In this document: positions 23,012-30,538 of the stretch, piece by piece
Layout of the letters: every line of letters starts with the position of its first letter
Numbering within the stretch: position 1 is the first letter of the stretch
Assembly: GCA_023443315.1 (NCBI GenBank)
Contig: JAEZVA010000094.1
Span: forward strand, 1-35,116
DNA length: 35,116 bases
From: Bacillota bacterium
Lineage (GTDB): Bacteria; Bacillota; Clostridia; Oscillospirales; Ruminococcaceae
Direction: 5' to 3'
Notes under the pieces: model-generated
Seen by the model: only the letters and a program-made list of their open reading frames with translations
Told to the model about the DNA's origin: nothing
Databases searched by the model: none
Translations under genes and position numbers: made by a program

Positions 23012-24324
23012 TGATGGTTATCCTCCTTAGTATTACGCAGATCAATGACGCGTTTTGCCTTGCCTTGGAACCGTTCCAGAGATTTCGGTTCGGTCAGCGA
23101 TACCTTTGCATCGATGCCCAAAACGGTTTTTAGCTTGGCGTTGATGGTTCTTTGCAGTTTTTCTAGCTCCGAATATCTTTCAAGCAGTGAGGTGTCAAAC
23201 AGCTCTACCTTGACCTCTAGCGTATCCATATAGCCTTCATTTCGAACGATGAGCTGATAATGTCCGCCCACCTGTGGGCAGGATACCAGTACGCTCTCGA
23301 TCTGAGATGGAAATACATTTACGCCGCGAATTTTAAGCATATCGTCGGTACGACCCATAATCTTATCCATACGCACATGGGTGCGTCCACAGGTACAAAC
23401 ATCATAGTTTAGGCGGGTAATGTCCTTGGTGCGATAGCGAAGAACAGGGAAACCCTCTTTGGTGATCGTTGTAATTACGAGCTCACCGACCTCCCCCGCG
23501 CCGAGCACAGCTCCGGTTTTGCTGTCGATAATCTCCGGGATGAAGTGATCCTCCGCCACATGCATGCCACAGCGAAACTCACACTCTCCCGAAACACCGG
23601 GTCCCATTAACTCGCTCATGCCGTAGTTGTCGGTGGCAAACAGCCCCCACGCTTCCTCAATCTTATCGCGCATCTCGGGCGTGCAGCCCTCCGAGCCGAA
23701 CAGACCAAGGCGCATTTTAAAGTCATCCTTTTTCAGCCCCATCTCCCGCGCAATCTCAGACATATAGAGCGCATAAGAAGGGGTAGAAACCAGCGCCGTT
23801 GCGCCGAAATCCTTCATCAGCATCAGGTTTTTTTCGGTGTTTCCGCTCGATGTAGGTACAATCGTAGCACCAAGGCGTTCCAAACCATAGTGCAGACCCA
23901 GTGCGCCGGTAAACAGACCATACCCGAACGCGATGTGCACAATATCGTCCTCAGACGCTCCCGCTGCAGCACAAAGACGCGCGACCAGATCGCTCCAATT
24001 CTCCAGATCATTTTTGGTATACCCGACCACGGTGGGCTTACCAGTGGTGCCTGACGACGCATGAATACGCACAATCTTATTCATCGGGGACGCGAACATT
24101 CCAAACGGATAGGTATCGCGGATGTCTTCTTTGGTTGTAAACGGTATGTACTGTATATCGCTGAGCGTTTTAAGCTTATCCGGCTCAAAGCCCGCTTCGT
24201 CAAACTTATTGCGGTAAAGCGGCACGGTTTGATAACAATGATTCACAATCCACTTCAGGCGCGACAGCTGCAGCTCCTCGAGTTTTTTCCTCCCCATTGT
24301 TTCAATGTCTTTTTGCCAAAACAT
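23008..24324 (-). CDS. paaK: Phenylacetate-CoA ligase family protein (upstream copy)
   Basis: A 438-residue PaaK-family AMP-forming ligase, first gene of the ligase-iorA-iorB-ligase operon. It has the canonical SSGTTGKPTVVGYT loop, AFGYGLFTGALGLHYG, DNYGMSELMGPGVSG, a CTCGRTH Cys pair and the hinge GRTDDMLKIRGVNVFPSQ. It is clearly homologous along its whole length to the downstream copy. ATG at 24324 (MFWQKDIETM) is chosen since the family begins there and AAAGGA precedes it by about eleven bases; the frame is open upstream to 24450, but that part looks like non-coding leader. Two ligases flanking IorAB may differ in aryl-acid preference. Confidence 0.93.
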   Translation of the reverse strand: MFWQKDIETMGRKKLEELQLSRLKWIVNHCYQTVPLYRNKFDEAGFEPDKLKTLSDIQYIPFTTKEDIRDTYPFGMFASPMNKIVRIHASSGTTGKPTVVGYTKNDLENWSDLVARLCAAAGASEDDIVHIAFGYGLFTGALGLHYGLERLGATIVPTSSGNTEKNLMLMKDFGATALVSTPSYALYMSEIAREMGLKKDDFKMRLGLFGSEGCTPEMRDKIEEAWGLFATDNYGMSELMGPGVSGECEFRCGMHVAEDHFIPEIIDSKTGAVLGAGEVGELVITTITKEGFPVLRYRTKDITRLNYDVCTCGRTHVRMDKIMGRTDDMLKIRGVNVFPSQIESVLVSCPQVGGHYQLIVRNEGYMDTLEVKVELFDTSLLERYSELEKLQRTINAKLKTVLGIDAKVSLTEPKSLERFQGKAKRVIDLRNTKEDNHQ

Positions 24325-24333
24325 ACTAAACCA

Positions 24334-24358
24334 TGTCCTTTCGTTGGCTTTGCGTTGA
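24334..24358 (-). other. Hairpin in the leader of the paaK-iorAB operon
   Basis: On the minus strand GGCTTTG and CAAAGCC form an exact 7-bp stem with an 8-base loop directly before the AAAGGA site of the first ligase gene. It could influence translation start; no known riboswitch pattern is seen. Confidence 0.35.
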
Positions 24359-24450
24359 TACAAAGCCGTTTTCTGTCTGCCTAATACTACATTTGATGTT
24401 GTTACAATAACTGAGTATTTAAATTTTATCATACTATCCATAAACAACAC

Positions 24451-24485
24451 AATACTAAACCACCCCCATGGGGCAGTTTAGTATT
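24451..24485. repeat. Strong palindrome between the symporter and paaK-iorAB operon
   Basis: AATACTAAAC (24451-24460) and GTTTAGTATT (24476-24485) enclose a second palindrome, CCCCATGGGG. As RNA it is a stable hairpin after the symporter stop, but it lacks a good T-run, so it may be a weak terminator, an RNA-processing site or an operator. Confidence 0.5.
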
Positions 24486-24521
24486 TGTGCCTTGATATGG
24501 TTTAATAAGTATGCATTGCCC

Positions 24522-26042
24522 CTATGCGGTAACTGGGTCTTTTTCTTGCAAGGTAAAGTCTTTGTCATAGAACTGTTCTTTTGCGGTTTGCTCGTTATCG
24601 GTAATCTTTGCACCAAATTTGTCGCCAAGCTTACTGCCTACAAAGCATGCCACAAAGGATGCAGCGATTGAAATAACGCCATACACAGCGGAATTGGCGG
24701 AATTAAAGCCCGAAAGCGCGGCAAGCGTAATGCACAATGCGGGACCGGTAATCAGCCCTGCCCACGCGCCGACCTTGTTGATTCCCTTCCAATACAGGGA
24801 GAGTAGATATGGAGCAAGGAACGCACCGGCAACACTGCCCCACGAGAACGCCATTAGTGTAAGGATGGGAGATTTAAACGACGCAATCAGGTAAGATACC
24901 GCAATGAACAATAAACAAAGCAGCCTTGTTAAAAGCAGCGTGGTTTTCTTGGTCATCTTAGGTAGTAATGTTGATTGCATCAAATCAATTGAGAACGTAG
25001 AACAGGATGTTAGCGTTATGCCTGATAAGGTAGAAACAGAAGCAGACAATACCAGCACCAACACAACGCCAAGCAGTACGTTTGGCAGGGATGAAACCAG
25101 TACCTCCGGCACCATAACATCGTAGTTCTTTACGCCATTTACAATGGGAACCTCTGTAAAGAAAAGACGGGTCAACGAACCGATGAAATAGGCGCTAATT
25201 GCTATAATCGCACAAAACAAAGTAGAAATAATAGTACCGGTCTTTACACTCTTTTCATTTGCAATGCCATAGTACTTATGTACCATCTGCGGTAAGCCCC
25301 AACTGCCGAAGCTTGTAAGGACTACAAGACTGATAACACCAATTACCGTCTTTGATGCCGACGCACCGACCTCACCCGACGCCATTGTGTCAACCACTTT
25401 GGCAACGCCGGTAGTAAGGGATCCGACCGCATCCGCGCGGGTGACAAAGAACACCATTGCAATCACGCCGAAAATCATGATAACCCCTTGAATCATATCT
25501 GCCTGAAGCGACGCAACATAGCCGCCTGCCACCAGATAGATAGCCGCAATTACCGCAATGCCCAGCATTGCCAGATGATAATCAATACCCAATACCTTCT
25601 CGCACAGGTAGCTAAGACCGGAGTAGACCGAAGCGGAGTACGGGGTCATAAAAATAAAGATGATAACAGCGGCATATATCTTCATGCCCTTGCTGAAAAA
25701 ACGTTTTTCGAATAGTTGCGGCATTGTCTTAATCTTAAGGCGTCTAGTCACGCTGCGGGTACGTTCCGCAAGCACCTTCCATGCAAATAAAGCGCCAATT
25801 AAGGCATTTCCTATACCTATGATGACTGCCCACAGACCAAAATCCCAGCCTGAACGCCCAGCGTACCCAATAAAGATAACCGCTGAAAAGTATGTAGTGC
25901 CATATGCAAAAGCACTAACCCATGGCCCTGCACTGCGACCACCCACCACAAAATTCGTGAGTGAATTCGCCTTACGCGCGCTGATGATCCCCACAACCAG
26001 CATAAGCAAAAAATAGACTGATACGATAATCCAAATCGACAT
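24522..26042 (-). CDS. Sodium:solute symporter (SSS family)
   Basis: A 506-residue inner-membrane transporter with about 13 hydrophobic helices. The first, IWIIVSVYFLLMLVVGII, is followed by GGRSAGPWVSAFAYGTTYFS, the usual first-loop signature of the sodium:proline/pantothenate symporter family. Later segments such as YLVAGGYVASLQADMIQG are also typical. Sodium drives uptake; the substrate is not readable from the sequence. Being 200 bases upstream of the paaK-iorAB genes in the same direction, it may import an aromatic amino acid or aryl acid, by context only. ATG at 26042 has AAGGTGA five bases upstream; the frame extends to 26066 without a ribosome site. Confidence 0.92.
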   Translation of the reverse strand: MSIWIIVSVYFLLMLVVGIISARKANSLTNFVVGGRSAGPWVSAFAYGTTYFSAVIFIGYAGRSGWDFGLWAVIIGIGNALIGALFAWKVLAERTRSVTRRLKIKTMPQLFEKRFFSKGMKIYAAVIIFIFMTPYSASVYSGLSYLCEKVLGIDYHLAMLGIAVIAAIYLVAGGYVASLQADMIQGVIMIFGVIAMVFFVTRADAVGSLTTGVAKVVDTMASGEVGASASKTVIGVISLVVLTSFGSWGLPQMVHKYYGIANEKSVKTGTIISTLFCAIIAISAYFIGSLTRLFFTEVPIVNGVKNYDVMVPEVLVSSLPNVLLGVVLVLVLSASVSTLSGITLTSCSTFSIDLMQSTLLPKMTKKTTLLLTRLLCLLFIAVSYLIASFKSPILTLMAFSWGSVAGAFLAPYLLSLYWKGINKVGAWAGLITGPALCITLAALSGFNSANSAVYGVISIAASFVACFVGSKLGDKFGAKITDNEQTAKEQFYDKDFTLQEKDPVTA

Positions 26043-26109
26043 ATACTCACCTTTGTTTCCCCGCAACGTTGGCTTGCACTTTCTAGCATTTCGCTGCGGT
26101 TATTTATCA

Positions 26110-26132
26110 ATTTAAAGTGTTGCGCTTTAAAT
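26110..26132 (-). other. Leader hairpin of the symporter gene
   Basis: ATTTAAAG (26110-26117) and CTTTAAAT (26125-26132) are exact 8-bp arms around a 7-base loop, inside the approximately 100-base leader that follows the symporter promoter. Confidence 0.35.
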
Positions 26133-26147
26133 CAGTACATCGATATA

Positions 26148-26176
26148 ATAATACGACAGCGCGGTCGTTTCGTCAA
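26148..26176 (-). promoter_or_regulatory. Promoter of the symporter gene
   Basis: Minus strand TTGACG (26176-26171), 17-base spacer, TATTAT (26153-26148). Confidence 0.7.
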
Positions 26177-26220
26177 GGCTTGCCGCCCCAAGAAAAAACC
26201 GCGCTTTTTGGCGATATTAT

Positions 26221-26781
26221 CTAAAACCACGTATGTTCAATAAAGATTTTTAATCCAATAAGAATTAGTATTACCCCGCCAAACACCTCCGCTTTATCTT
26301 CCACCAGATGTCCAACTCGGTTGCCAATACCAGCACCAATCAGGCATAGTACAAACGTAATAACGGCAATAAACGTAGCGGAATAGAGGATACTCACATT
26401 CATGGCAGCGAGACTTACCCCGACAGCCAGTGCATCGATACTGGTTGCCAAGGACTGAACCAAAATGGTTTTGGCAGTAACCGTTTTATTTATTTCGCAC
26501 GACTCGGTCTTTTTTCGGCTTTCAACAATCATCTTAATGCCGATTATAACGAGCACCACCAGTGCAATCCAGTGCGCCACCCGTTGAATCACCGAAGCAA
26601 AGGCCTGCCCTGCAAGCCAACCCAATACAGGCATAATACCCTGCGCAACTGCAAACGCGAAGGCATAAGGAAGCGAACACCGTATGCCCTTTTTTTCTGT
26701 ACACATCCCGTTGCTAACCGAAACCGCGAATGCGTCAGTCGCAAGCCCGAGGGACAAGAAAAGGAGCGTAAATAAACTCAC
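26221..26781 (-). CDS. mntP: Manganese efflux pump MntP
   Basis: A 186-residue membrane protein with six hydrophobic helices built as a duplicated three-helix unit. The first half contains LGLATDAFAVSVSNGM and the second LATSIDALAVGVSLAAM, the paired Asp motifs of the MntP family that line the cation path. It exports Mn2+ when the metal is in excess. In many bacteria it is controlled by an Mn2+ riboswitch or MntR; I looked for the yybP-ykoY pattern in the 266 bases upstream and did not find it. The gene is 178 bases upstream of the symporter, in the same direction, but that gene has its own promoter. Confidence 0.95.
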   Translation of the reverse strand: MSLFTLLFLSLGLATDAFAVSVSNGMCTEKKGIRCSLPYAFAFAVAQGIMPVLGWLAGQAFASVIQRVAHWIALVVLVIIGIKMIVESRKKTESCEINKTVTAKTILVQSLATSIDALAVGVSLAAMNVSILYSATFIAVITFVLCLIGAGIGNRVGHLVEDKAEVFGGVILILIGLKIFIEHTWF

Positions 26782-26959
26782 CCAAATTCATCCTTCCATA
26801 CAAACACAACAAACATCCTTTATACTATCAAAAAGCACAGAAATAATCAACCGAAAACAATTAGTAAAACACAATTAGCGGCAAGAGTCGCCACCTCAAG
26901 GTTCTTGTTACGAATGAATGACATTTTGCGGCACAAAGCATTATTTACAGATTCTTAAT

Positions 26960-26988
26960 TGTATTGACCAACAAAAAACAGTAAAATC
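26960..26988 (+). promoter_or_regulatory. Promoter of the DUF5685 gene
   Basis: TTGTAT (26960-26965), 17-base spacer, TAAAAT (26983-26988). A leader hairpin follows at about 27009-27038 (TTTCT...ACACC-AATAC-GGTGT-AGAAA) whose 3' arm runs into the AAAGGTG ribosome site. The rest of 26782-27047 shows nothing else I can support. Confidence 0.55.
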
Positions 26989-27047
26989 AATATGAACAAC
27001 ACTGTGTGTTTCTGCCTCACACCAATACGGTGTAGAAAGGTGTCAAA

Positions 27048-27911
27048 TTGTTTGGATATATCAGACCGTATAAACCAGAACTGAAAATTAAGGATTATGA
27101 GACCTATCGTTCGGTTTACTGCGGGTTGTGCAAAGAACTGGGGCGGCTATTTGGTCCATTCGCCCGTATGACCTTAAACTACGATTTTACCTTTCTGGCC
27201 CTGTTGCAGCTTGGGTTGACAGACAAGCCGACCAGTTCCTCCATTCAACGTTGCATGATGCATCCGTTTAATAAACGCTTATGCTGCCACAGCAGCGATT
27301 CGTTGCGGCTGACCGCATGCGCCGCTATGCTGATGGTTTACTACAAAAACAAGGATAATTATAACGACGGCGGGCTTATAGAAAAGGGTTTTTCGTTGCT
27401 ACTTCATCCTTTTGCCGCGCATGCGAAGCGGCGAGCCTCGGCGCTATACCCCGAGCTTGACCATGCGCTAAAGGATATGATGAACAGCCAGGCCTTGTTG
27501 GAGCGTAAATGTTGCCCGAGTATCGATGATGCAGCAAACCCAACTGCAGGTGCTTTATCAAGCATATGCACAATGCTATCACACGATGAACGGCAGCAAC
27601 GGGTTCTCTCGCGATTTGGCTACCTTTTGGGCAGATGGGTTTACCTGATTGACGCGCTTGACGATTTAGACGATGACATTAAGCACAAGCGATACAACCC
27701 GTTCATCTATTCTTTGAAGGAAGAGCCCATTGATAGTGTTAAATCGCAAGCAGCTTGTTCGCTTCGGCTCACCCATGGCGAACTGACAAAGACATACCAT
27801 CTGCTTACACTAAACCATCATGAAGACATCCTAGAAAACATAGTTTTTTTGGGGTTGTCGGCGGCTCTTTGTAAAATAACGAGCGCTTCAGGTTCTGTTG
27901 AAACAGTTTAG
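27048..27911 (+). CDS. DUF5685 family protein
   Basis: A 287-residue, mostly helical protein. The opening MFGYIRPYKPELKIKDYETY followed by SVYCGLCKELG (Cys-x2-Cys) and the later LIDALDDLDDDIKHKRYNPF are characteristic of DUF5685. The Asp-rich DDLDDD with Lys/Arg after it resembles a metal-diphosphate binding site, as in trans-prenyltransferase folds, but this is only a resemblance. Function is unknown. The start is TTG at 27048 with AAAGGTG five bases upstream. The J-domain gene follows on the same strand after 254 bases, and DUF5685 genes often neighbour such J-proteins in Clostridia. Confidence 0.85.
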   Translation: MFGYIRPYKPELKIKDYETYRSVYCGLCKELGRLFGPFARMTLNYDFTFLALLQLGLTDKPTSSSIQRCMMHPFNKRLCCHSSDSLRLTACAAMLMVYYKNKDNYNDGGLIEKGFSLLLHPFAAHAKRRASALYPELDHALKDMMNSQALLERKCCPSIDDAANPTAGALSSICTMLSHDERQQRVLSRFGYLLGRWVYLIDALDDLDDDIKHKRYNPFIYSLKEEPIDSVKSQAACSLRLTHGELTKTYHLLTLNHHEDILENIVFLGLSAALCKITSASGSVETV

Positions 27912-28165
27912 AGGCTAGAAAGTAATCCATTGTCTTTTTACAGCCAATAATAAACTCGACCCTGCTTTCATGCGGAAGCTTTCATCTGCTGCACGCCATA
28001 TGGCGGTTTTGTTTACTATAGACTGCACCATCCCCCGCAACCGCACGGCTTGCGTGCTGTTTAAAATGAACCTATTTTAACGTTTGTTGAGTATATCATT
28101 TATCTGTGTGTGATATGGTATGTTATGCAATATTCTTTTAGCGCCGACGCACAGCGGCAGATTGG

Positions 28166-28795
28166 ATGAATGTAATGGATCCTTACAAAGTTCTGGGTGT
28201 ATCACCGAGTGCTACCGACCAACAGGTTAAGGAAGCATACCGTGAACTCGCAAAAAAATACCACCCCGACTCCTATGCCGATAATCCTCTTTCCGACCTT
28301 GCTGCGGAGAAGATGAAAGAGATTAACGAGGCATACGATACCGTCATGAATATGCGACGGGCAGGAAGCAAAGCGGGTTATGGTTACAACACGGGCAGCA
28401 GCGGTACTTCTCAGTTCGGAGACATTCGCCGCTTAATTAACGAGAACCGAACGGTGGAAGCGGAAGAACTTCTTGATGGGATTCCATTGCCCTCTCGCGA
28501 CGCGGAATGGAATTTTCTCAAAGGCAGTATTCAGTATAAAAAAGGATACCTTGACAGTGCCTATTCGTATTTTGCCGCCGCCTGCCGCATGAATCCGGGT
28601 AATGCGGAGTACGCCGCCGCCCTTAACACCCTAAATTATCAGCGGACGGGCGGCACTTACGCCGGGCGTAACGGTGGATATCGCACAAATAACGTGCCGA
28701 TTGTCGGCTGTTCCCCCTGCGACCTATGCTGCGGTTTAATGTACGCCGATTGCTGTTGTGAATGCTTAGGCGGTGATTTAATTGGCTGCTGTTAA
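28166..28795 (+). CDS. J-domain protein with cysteine-rich C-terminal tail
   Basis: A 209-residue protein. Residues 4-66 are a J domain (DPYKVLGVSPSATDQQVKEA, then the essential HPD in KKYHPDSYA), which stimulates the ATPase of DnaK. There is no G/F or zinc-finger region of DnaJ. A TPR-like helical pair lies near residues 120-155. The last 28 residues hold ten cysteines (CSPCDLCC, DCCCEC, GCC), suggesting a metal site or membrane-proximal clustering. The ribosome site is weak; ATG at 28175 is an alternative start. It overlaps the following membrane protein gene by 14 bases, so both are co-translated. Confidence 0.88.
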   Translation: MNVMDPYKVLGVSPSATDQQVKEAYRELAKKYHPDSYADNPLSDLAAEKMKEINEAYDTVMNMRRAGSKAGYGYNTGSSGTSQFGDIRRLINENRTVEAEELLDGIPLPSRDAEWNFLKGSIQYKKGYLDSAYSYFAAACRMNPGNAEYAAALNTLNYQRTGGTYAGRNGGYRTNNVPIVGCSPCDLCCGLMYADCCCECLGGDLIGCC

Positions 28796-29336
28796 CCCTA
28801 AGAAAACGAGTTTTAAGGTTGCACTTGGCGGTATTATTACCGCGCTGGCGCTCCTGTTGCTTATGGGCACGGGTATTCTACCCATTGCGACCTATGCCCT
28901 GCCGGGGCTTGCTGGTGCCTTGATGATTTGTGCCGTAATGGAGCTTGGTTACAAATGGGCATATTCCGTTTTTTCCGCCGCTGCTCTTCTTTCGCTACTA
29001 ATAACACCCGACCGTGAAGCCGCCTTGCTATTTGTTTTTTTCTTTGGGCACTACCCCATATTAAAATCGTTGTTGGAGCGTTTATCTAACCGAGCACTCG
29101 AGTGGGTGTTAAAGGTATCTGTTTTTAACCTTTGTGTGTTGGGTTGTTATGCGCTTATTTTTTATGTTTTTCAGATGCAGTATGTGATAGATAGCTTTGA
29201 CGGGTTTGGGCAGTATGCTTTGCTCATCTTTTTGCTTGTGGGGAATGTCGTGTTCGTTATTTATGATTTCACCCTATCAAGTCTTGTGCTATTTTACATT
29301 CGAGTCGTACGTGTAAAGCTGTTTCGCCGATTGTAA
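28782..29336 (+). CDS. Integral membrane protein of unknown function
   Basis: A 184-residue protein with about five hydrophobic helices (for example VALGGIITALALLLLMGTGI and YALLIFLLVGNVVFVIYDF) and a basic C-terminus. It resembles small ECF-S-like or DUF-type membrane proteins, but I do not recognise the family. The start is TTG at 28782, inside the end of the J-protein gene, with GGCGGTGA five to six bases upstream; translation is probably coupled to that gene. A strong terminator follows directly. Pairing with a J-protein suggests that they act together at the membrane, which is inference. Confidence 0.72.
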   Translation: MAAVNPKKTSFKVALGGIITALALLLLMGTGILPIATYALPGLAGALMICAVMELGYKWAYSVFSAAALLSLLITPDREAALLFVFFFGHYPILKSLLERLSNRALEWVLKVSVFNLCVLGCYALIFYVFQMQYVIDSFDGFGQYALLIFLLVGNVVFVIYDFTLSSLVLFYIRVVRVKLFRRL

Positions 29337-29344
29337 CCCCGCCT

Positions 29345-29372
29345 CACGGCGGCTTTGCCGCCGTGTTTTTTT
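29345..29372 (+). terminator. Rho-independent terminator after the J-protein/membrane gene pair
   Basis: CACGGCGGC (29345-29353) and GCCGCCGTG (29357-29365) with a 3-base loop, then seven Ts. It ends the J-protein operon. Confidence 0.92.
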
Positions 29373-29388
29373 GCGTTATAACGCAAAA
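29369..29388. repeat. Perfect 20-bp palindrome upstream of the alpha/alpha-barrel gene
   Basis: TTTTGCGTTATAACGCAAAA is an exact self-complement that starts in the T-run of the terminator and ends 30 bases before the next start codon. It may be an operator, or a second small stem of the termination region. Confidence 0.5.
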
Positions 29389-29418
29389 TGATTAAAGAAC
29401 AACGAGGTTTGATGTGCC

Positions 29419-30519
29419 ATGAAAAAAATCCGTTTTACAGCGGTGATTCTTGCTTTGTTATTATGCCTATCAAATAGTACCCTGTTTGCACAAACCAGCG
29501 AAAACACTAAGCCGACCGAGCTACTTCGAGCGCTTGCATATCTTTCTGAGACTCCCGGCAGGTGGACGATTGTTGCGCAAAACGCGGCAGGTGCGACCTC
29601 CGACAGCGGTACGGTACGCGAATTAAAAACGGCAGTGAAAGGCAATATGAAAACCGGCTATACAAGGGTAACCGACCTAGCGTATGATATTCTTTGTGCC
29701 TCTGCAGGCGGATATGATGCAAAAAGCATTGCAGAGCATAACTTGATTGAGCTGCTTGCGGGGCGCAATGATATGCTGCAGCAGGGGGCAAACGGTCCGA
29801 TATTTGCTCTGCTTGCACTGGATAGCTGTGGGTATGAGACCGCCGAAGGTGCGCTGTGGGATCGTGACAGCCTAAGCGAGGCTATTCTATCATTTCAAAC
29901 CGACGAAGGCGGCTTTCGCTTAGGCGATACTATGGGCGCCGATGTAGATGTGACCGCATATGCGTTAATGGCGCTTTCGCGGTACTCCGATAACGTGGAG
30001 GTGTCGCGCGCCATCGACCGTGCTGTGTCATGGCTAATAGAGGTACAAAACGAGGATGCCACCTTCTCATCCCTTGGCACCCCTTCCTGCGAAAGCACAG
30101 CTTCGGTGGTTATGGCACTCATCTCGCTTGGCATACGCGTTTCTGGAGAACGGTTTTCCAAAGACGGCGTTACGATTTACGACGCTCTTTTATCCTTTCA
30201 AAAAAGTGATGGAAGCTTTTCTCATATAGCAGGCGGCGCAGGAGATGTCCTGGCTACCGAGCAGGCGGTGATGGCAATGGGTGCTGTATGCTTTGGTAAG
30301 TCGCCCTATCGGCTAGCAGCCGTAACTGCGCCTACCGACACATTTGAAATCTCACTTTCCTTTATCTTTTTAACGGTTGGTATTATCGTCTTAATCTATT
30401 TCATCCTTGTCCTTTTAAGAAGGCTCGGAGACCGCAACGCAAAAAAGCCGAATCCTCCTGATTTAAAAAGTAAAACGGAGACCACAGATTCATCTAGTGC
30501 TAGACAGCAAAATCCTTGA
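29419..30519 (+). CDS. Secreted, membrane-anchored prenyltransferase/squalene-cyclase-fold (transcobalamin-like alpha/alpha barrel) protein
   Basis: A 366-residue exported protein. A signal peptide (MKKIRFTAVILALLLCL) is followed by helical repeats of the terpenoid-cyclase/prenyltransferase alpha-alpha toroid: ILSFQTDEGGFRLGDT, WLIEVQNEDATFSSLG and LLSFQKSDGSFSHIAG each show the Gln-Phe/Trp-type turn, with TAYALMALSRY and ASVVMALISLG helices between. A single C-terminal helix (SFIFLTVGIIVLIYFILVLL) with a basic tail anchors it. There is no DxDD or DCTAE cyclase acid motif, so catalysis is unlikely. The fold is shared with the N-terminal domain of transcobalamin and intrinsic factor, and the next gene encodes a DUF4430 domain like their C-terminal domain, so a corrinoid or other ligand-binding role is a reasoned guess. 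The start has GAGGT about 11 bases upstream. Confidence 0.8.
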   Translation: MKKIRFTAVILALLLCLSNSTLFAQTSENTKPTELLRALAYLSETPGRWTIVAQNAAGATSDSGTVRELKTAVKGNMKTGYTRVTDLAYDILCASAGGYDAKSIAEHNLIELLAGRNDMLQQGANGPIFALLALDSCGYETAEGALWDRDSLSEAILSFQTDEGGFRLGDTMGADVDVTAYALMALSRYSDNVEVSRAIDRAVSWLIEVQNEDATFSSLGTPSCESTASVVMALISLGIRVSGERFSKDGVTIYDALLSFQKSDGSFSHIAGGAGDVLATEQAVMAMGAVCFGKSPYRLAAVTAPTDTFEISLSFIFLTVGIIVLIYFILVLLRRLGDRNAKKPNPPDLKSKTETTDSSSARQQNP

Positions 30520-30538
30520 CAGAAAGGCGGACTTATTG

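Noticed and set aside
24325..24450. N-terminal extension of the upstream PaaK (frame open to 24450)
   Set aside because: The added residues are not PaaK-like and the region contains a leader hairpin and ribosome site; the start at 24324 fits the family.
26158..26205. AGCGCGGT/ACCGCGCT inverted repeat as a terminator for mntP
   Set aside because: The arms are 32 bases apart and the minus-strand tail is not a clean T-run; it also overlaps the symporter promoter, so it was not called.
26782..27047. Mn2+ (yybP-ykoY) riboswitch upstream of mntP
   Set aside because: Searched by eye on the minus strand for the conserved paired-loop elements; none were seen, only AT-rich sequence and a small GGCGAC/GCCGC stem.
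29419..30519. Active squalene/hopene or terpene cyclase
   Set aside because: The fold repeats are present but the DxDD/DCTAE catalytic acids are missing and the protein is secreted and anchored, so a binding role is more likely.
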